Below are positions 60,459-64,000 of a stretch of DNA of 64,000 nucleotides, one piece after another. Origin of the DNA: Kalaharituber pfeilii (Eukaryota > Ascomycota > Pezizomycetes > Pezizales > Pezizaceae); NCBI GenBank assembly GCA_015179045.1, contig WHUZ01000008.1, forward strand, positions 1,426,001 to 1,490,000, in the 5' to 3' direction. The position numbers were made by a program, and so were the translations under genes. Position 1 is the stretch's first letter. Every line of letters begins with the position of its first letter. Under the pieces are notes generated by a model. It was not told where the DNA came from. It did not search any database and saw only the letters and a program-made list of their open reading frames with translations.

Positions 60459-63400
60459 CTATCGGTCTGCCACAAAGTCCCACCACTCTCCAACCCCCTT
60501 CTCCCCCACAACCCCACTCTCTACAAATTCCCTGCCCACCCTTCCCCCCATCTCCTTGATGTCCTCCACACTCCACCTCCCCAACCTCCCCTTTCCGCCT
60601 CTCTTCTCCTGGTCCTCATCCCACTTCTTCACTCTCTCCGCCCACTCGCTTTCATACCTCCAGTTTTTCTCCACCCCCTCAAACAACGCTTCTAACTCGG
60701 GTGTTGTCCAGCCTGGGCTTTGGCTGCGGCCAGGGGGGGTATGGGAGGGTGATGGCGGGGGTCTAGTACGTGCGCCGAAGGCGGGGATGGACACTCGCTC
60801 GGTTGGGGCATCGGAGCCGAGTGTGATTGGCGCAGAAGCGGCGGGGCGGTGGTGGGGTTGCGTAATGGGAGGAGGAATGGGGGAGTGGAAGTCGAAGTCC
60901 AAGGGAGAGGCACGAAGGGTGGGGGCGCGGTCTGTTGATGCTGGAGTCCGACTTCTATTTCTGGCCTTGGGTTGCTGTCTCTGCTCGTTCCTCCTCTTTC
61001 TCTCAGCCCTCCTCTTCTCTTCATTCTCAGACACTTCCCACCACCCCTTTTCTTCTTTCCTCTCAGCCCTCCTCTTCTCTTCATTCTCAAACACCTCCCA
61101 CCACCCCTTTTCTTCTTTCCTCTCAGCCCTCCTCTTCTCCCCATTCCCAAACACCTCCCACCACCCCTTTTCGTCTTTCCTCTCGCATAAGTTCTTCTCC
61201 TCTCCCCCTTCCCTCCCAATTCTCCTCATCCTCACCACCTCCACGCTCCCACTCCTCACTGTCATTGTCTTGGCCGACTGTGCTCCATTCTTCTGCTCCC
61301 TATTTATTCCCAACACATTCTCCATCTCCTCGCAGTGGCTCGATAACGCCGATATCCACCTATCGACCTTCTTCTTGGTATTCCGGTCATCCTTGGCAGT
61401 ATCACTGACAGTTTTGTTCACGTATTCCTTCTGTAGGCCTGGCTTGCGTCGCGTTGATTGGGGTTGGCTCGCTGGGATAGGTTGGGAGCGCGCTGTGGCG
61501 CGTGCGCGGGAGGATGTCGCCACATCTTCTTCCTCCTGCTCCTCTTCCTCCTCCATCTCCGTCTCGTCCGGCTCCGTTTCTTCCTCCGTTTCCTCCCCTC
61601 TGTATCCAGCCATATCGCCTCCTTCGATGGCATCAGCCTCACAGGTCGCCTCACCACCCTTTGCCTCCTCTCCCTCCCCTCGTCCGCATCCACAATCATC
61701 CCCAACCAGTTCTTCACCCACGCATCACCGTCTTCACCGACCTCCTCCAGTACGCGCCCGTGCTCCCTCACTGTATTAAAGATATCCCTAAACCCCTTCG
61801 CCGTCTCCTGCAGCTGTTTCCTAAGCCCCTCCAAAACCTTCCTCCTTTCTTTTTTCGGGACTTCCGGACTCTCAACGTCCTCGATTATTGCATTGAGGGC
61901 CGCAGGAAGCTTCTCTTGCTGCGGTACAAACTGCTTGTACTGTTCGGTGAACCTCTCGAGGGCAGACGTCATTGCGTACGCAGAGCCGAGAATGGTGCTG
62001 AGTTTGGCACCAAAGAGGGAGAGAACTGTGTCTGGCTCAAGTTGGTCCGGGAGCGGGGGGGCAGGCGAGGCATGACTGTGGCCCATGGCCTGGTTAACCC
62101 TCCCCAAGAGTTCGGCAGTGGGGTCAGCAGAGGCCTTCTTCTTTCCCTTTTGCTTCTTTGGGGGGTTGACTGCTGGTGGGGCTGAGAGGCTCTGCTCGGG
62201 GTCACTCTCCCGCTCCTGCTCGTACTGTTCCTCCACCTGGCTGGATTGCTCCTCCTCCTCTTCCCGCTCCTGCCTCGACCTGGTCTGCTCCGCCTGTCGT
62301 TCGCCTTCCACCTCTTCTGCCGGGTCCTTGGTAGTGGTCTCCTCTGGTACAGTACTCTCCACTACTTCCTCAATAGTCTGCGACTTGCTTACATTCCTCG
62401 ATCTCGGCGCATGTGAAGGCCGTGGCTTGGACGACCTCCCGCTTACCCCGCTAACCCTCTTTGCTTGGGGCCTTGGGGCCTGCGGCTCTGGCTCCTCATC
62501 CATCTCGTTGAAATCAAATATATCAGTCTCTTTCTCTTTCCCCTTAAGAGAAGGACCCGACGCAGGAAGGCTTTCAGACGACGCCGGCACCTGTACCCTA
62601 ATCGACTCGGAAATCGCAGAGCCCGCAGCCAAAGCAGCAGTCCTCCTCTGTCTCTTCACCGGGCTCTGCAGTGCCTGCGCCTGCCCCGCGGCCTCAACGC
62701 TCTCCCTCTGTCTCTTTCTCTTCCCACCAGTCCTCTTTGCCATCATTGGCCGCTTCGCTTGTTCCTCAAAACTGGGCGACCTCCTAGTAGGACCTGCTGT
62801 TGGCGACTCCGGTGCGTAGTCCGGCGAGTTCACTACCATAAAGCCGGGCTCCCAATTGGGGCTTGGCGCGGCGCGGGTAGGTTGAAAGGATGGCTGGCCG
62901 GGATGGAATTGCTGTCGTAGATCGTCGATCGTAGGTTCCGGCCTGTTTATGAGGTCACGGAGGGATGTAGCAGAGCAATGGGGTTGAGGGGTAAACGGAG
63001 AGCGAGGATAAACAGAACCAATCGGACTTAGGCCGTATATAGATTTCTGGCGTTGGCGTAAATTCCAGCTATCTTGAGGAGGGGACAGCGGCTGCTCGTA
63101 TGGCGACTCTTGGTATTGGTAATGGTAGTCGTACTGCTGCTGCTGGTGGTAGTGGTAGTGGTATGCTTGCTGACTTGGTGAGGCGGGCCCTATATCAGAC
63201 AAATTCCTGGAAGTGGGAACATAGTTAGGATTCAGTTCAAATCCGTCCAACAGCACATTGAGAGGTCTTGTGGAGGCAGAAAGTTGGGGCGGGCTGTGCT
63301 GACCGTCACTTTCTTGCCTGTGCTGCTGTCCCCACTCCGGTGAGGAGGGGATGTAGACGGGGCTGTTGACGGTGCCGGGGATCGTGTGCGGACTTGGGCC

Positions 63401-63667
63401 GCTGGACGGGGACCGGCGGTGCCACTCTGCGTTGTAATCTGGCGTACGAAAGATCGGTGGTAGTTCGTAGCCGTCGTCTGTTTGCCGGTCGTGAAACGAA
63501 TCGCTGGACGCCGAGGCGGGGTACAGGTGTATTTCCGGATCTGTTTGGCGGCGATGCGATTGGTGGAGAGGGGACAAACCAGGACGCGTTCTCTCGGGGT
63601 GCGGGTCGCTACTTGGCGCACGTGCAGCAGACGCGGCAGACGCGCGGCTGCGGATATATATTGGCAT
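60459..63667 (-). CDS. Large disordered protein with a 20-residue GWWEV tandem repeat, unidentified
   Basis: Minus strand, from MPIYIRSRASAASAARAPSS at 63667 to a stop at 60459, about 1,040 aa or less. An in-frame upstream ATG exists at 63853. The first 400 residues are Ser/Pro/Gln/Tyr-rich, then come basic nuclear-type stretches (KRTGGKRKRQRES), acidic runs, and a helical region (LSLFGAKLSTILGSAYAMTS, FTEQYKQFVPQQEKLPAALN, WVKNWLGMIVDADEG). The frame changes between about 61620 and 61745; candidate introns are GTGATG or GTGAAG donors with AAG acceptors, unresolved. The second part has three copies of a repeat with EEKGWWEVFENE and ends in GWTTPELEALFEGVEKNW and WWDFVADR. I recognise no family; a nuclear role is only suggested by composition. 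Confidence 0.7.
61021..61200 (-). repeat. 60-base tandem repeat, three copies, in coding sequence
   Basis: Copies at 61021-61080, 61081-61140 and 61141-61200, with a partial fourth before them (61001-61020). The first two copies differ at only a few positions; the third is more diverged at its end. Each encodes 20 residues of the EKRRAERKEEKGWWEVFENE type, keeping the frame. Confidence 0.92.
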
Positions 63668-64000
63668 GGTTGGGGCTAACTCCCCGTGGGGGCCTGGTAG
63701 CGGAGTGGAGGGCCCGGATGTGCGCAAACAAACAACTATCGTGAAATCCCCGTGCTCTCTCCAGTGGCGAGCTGTGTCCCTGGCCAGCGGCCGGGGAGAC
63801 TGAGCGGCCTTTTTAATCCACCAGGTACCCGCTCTCAAGTGCTGCGCACACATTCAAGGTCATGATCGAAAACCACAAGAACACAGGACGCAGACCTGAA
63901 GCAGTCAGGAGGTGCTCTGAGCCTACCCCACCCCCTTCATCCCGCAAGATCCATCCATGGCCACCTATTGAATTTGCTGTGCTGTGCAATGTGAAATATG
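63668..64000. other. 5' flank of the GWWEV-repeat gene
   Basis: Presumed promoter and leader of the minus-strand gene starting at 63667. No other gene or repeat was seen up to the window edge. Confidence 0.4.

Noticed and set aside
60235..61779. 514-residue open frame on the plus strand
   Set aside because: It is antisense to the charged, repeat-containing minus-strand gene; its Ser/Pro/Leu composition is the complement of Glu/Arg/Lys codons, and it has no family features.
61458..62819. Overlapping plus-strand open frames
   Set aside because: Mirror frames of the Glu/Ser-rich minus-strand gene.
1..64000. CRISPR arrays, operons, Shine-Dalgarno sites, riboswitches
   Set aside because: The window is eukaryotic with spliceosomal introns; no spaced direct repeats of CRISPR type or bacterial signals were seen.

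Overview
The window is nuclear DNA of a filamentous ascomycete (Pezizomycotina type). The evidence is intron-split genes with short GT-AG introns (46 to about 170 nt, branch sites such as CTAAT, CTGAT and ACTAAC), fungal ortholog families (Kar5/Tht1, Atg13, AP-1/Yap1, ExgD-type glucanase, Ncr1), long homopolymer tracts between genes, and decayed transposon remnants. The exact class cannot be fixed from this window; an early-diverging Pezizomycotina is possible but not shown. Splice models were built by hand. Most give an uninterrupted frame whose exon lengths sum to a multiple of three.

Layout. 0-11 kb: a myristoylatable YANK/STK32-type AGC kinase (+), a membrane-anchored exo-1,3-beta-glucanase of the ExgD type (+), and a C3HC zinc-finger NIPA/Rsm1 nuclear-basket protein (-) with an apparent one-base frameshift in an A7 run. 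11-20 kb: a transposase-like relic with TAG stops, a small two-exon putative mitochondrial protein (+), a seven-exon Kar5/Tht1 nuclear-fusion protein (-), a tRNA-like relic, an unresolved ORF-rich stretch, and the Tudor splicing factor SPF30/SMNDC1 (-). 20-28.8 kb: CCGG-rich degenerate repeats, the redox bZIP factor AP-1/Yap1 (+), then about 4 kb of non-coding DNA carrying an internally deleted Tc1/mariner element with long inverted repeats. 28.8-39.2 kb, the densest part: Niemann-Pick C1 protein Ncr1 (+), proteasome alpha-4 subunit (-), a WW/FF-domain splicing/elongation protein of the TCERG1/Dre4 class (+), and the tRNA 2'-O-methyltransferase Trm7 (-). 39.2-51.1 kb: mostly non-coding DNA around a small A/P/E/T-rich protein (-), then autophagy protein Atg13 (-). 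51-64 kb: 4.8 kb with no recognisable gene and with G tracts, then nitronate monooxygenase (+), a WBP11-like splicing factor (+), a microsatellite-rich gap, and a large unidentified disordered protein (-) with a 20-residue tandem repeat.

The genes are core eukaryotic functions and do not form a metabolic cluster. Several touch RNA processing (SPF30, TCERG1/Dre4-like, WBP11-like, Trm7) and membrane or wall biology (ExgD, Ncr1), without evidence of co-regulation. The proteasome and WW/FF genes are divergent across 401 bp and probably share a promoter region. No CRISPR array, rRNA, intact tRNA, operon, secondary-metabolite cluster or intact mobile element was seen. The strongest leads are the broken NIPA frame, the deleted mariner, the WW domain lacking its central strand, and the unidentified GWWEV-repeat protein.
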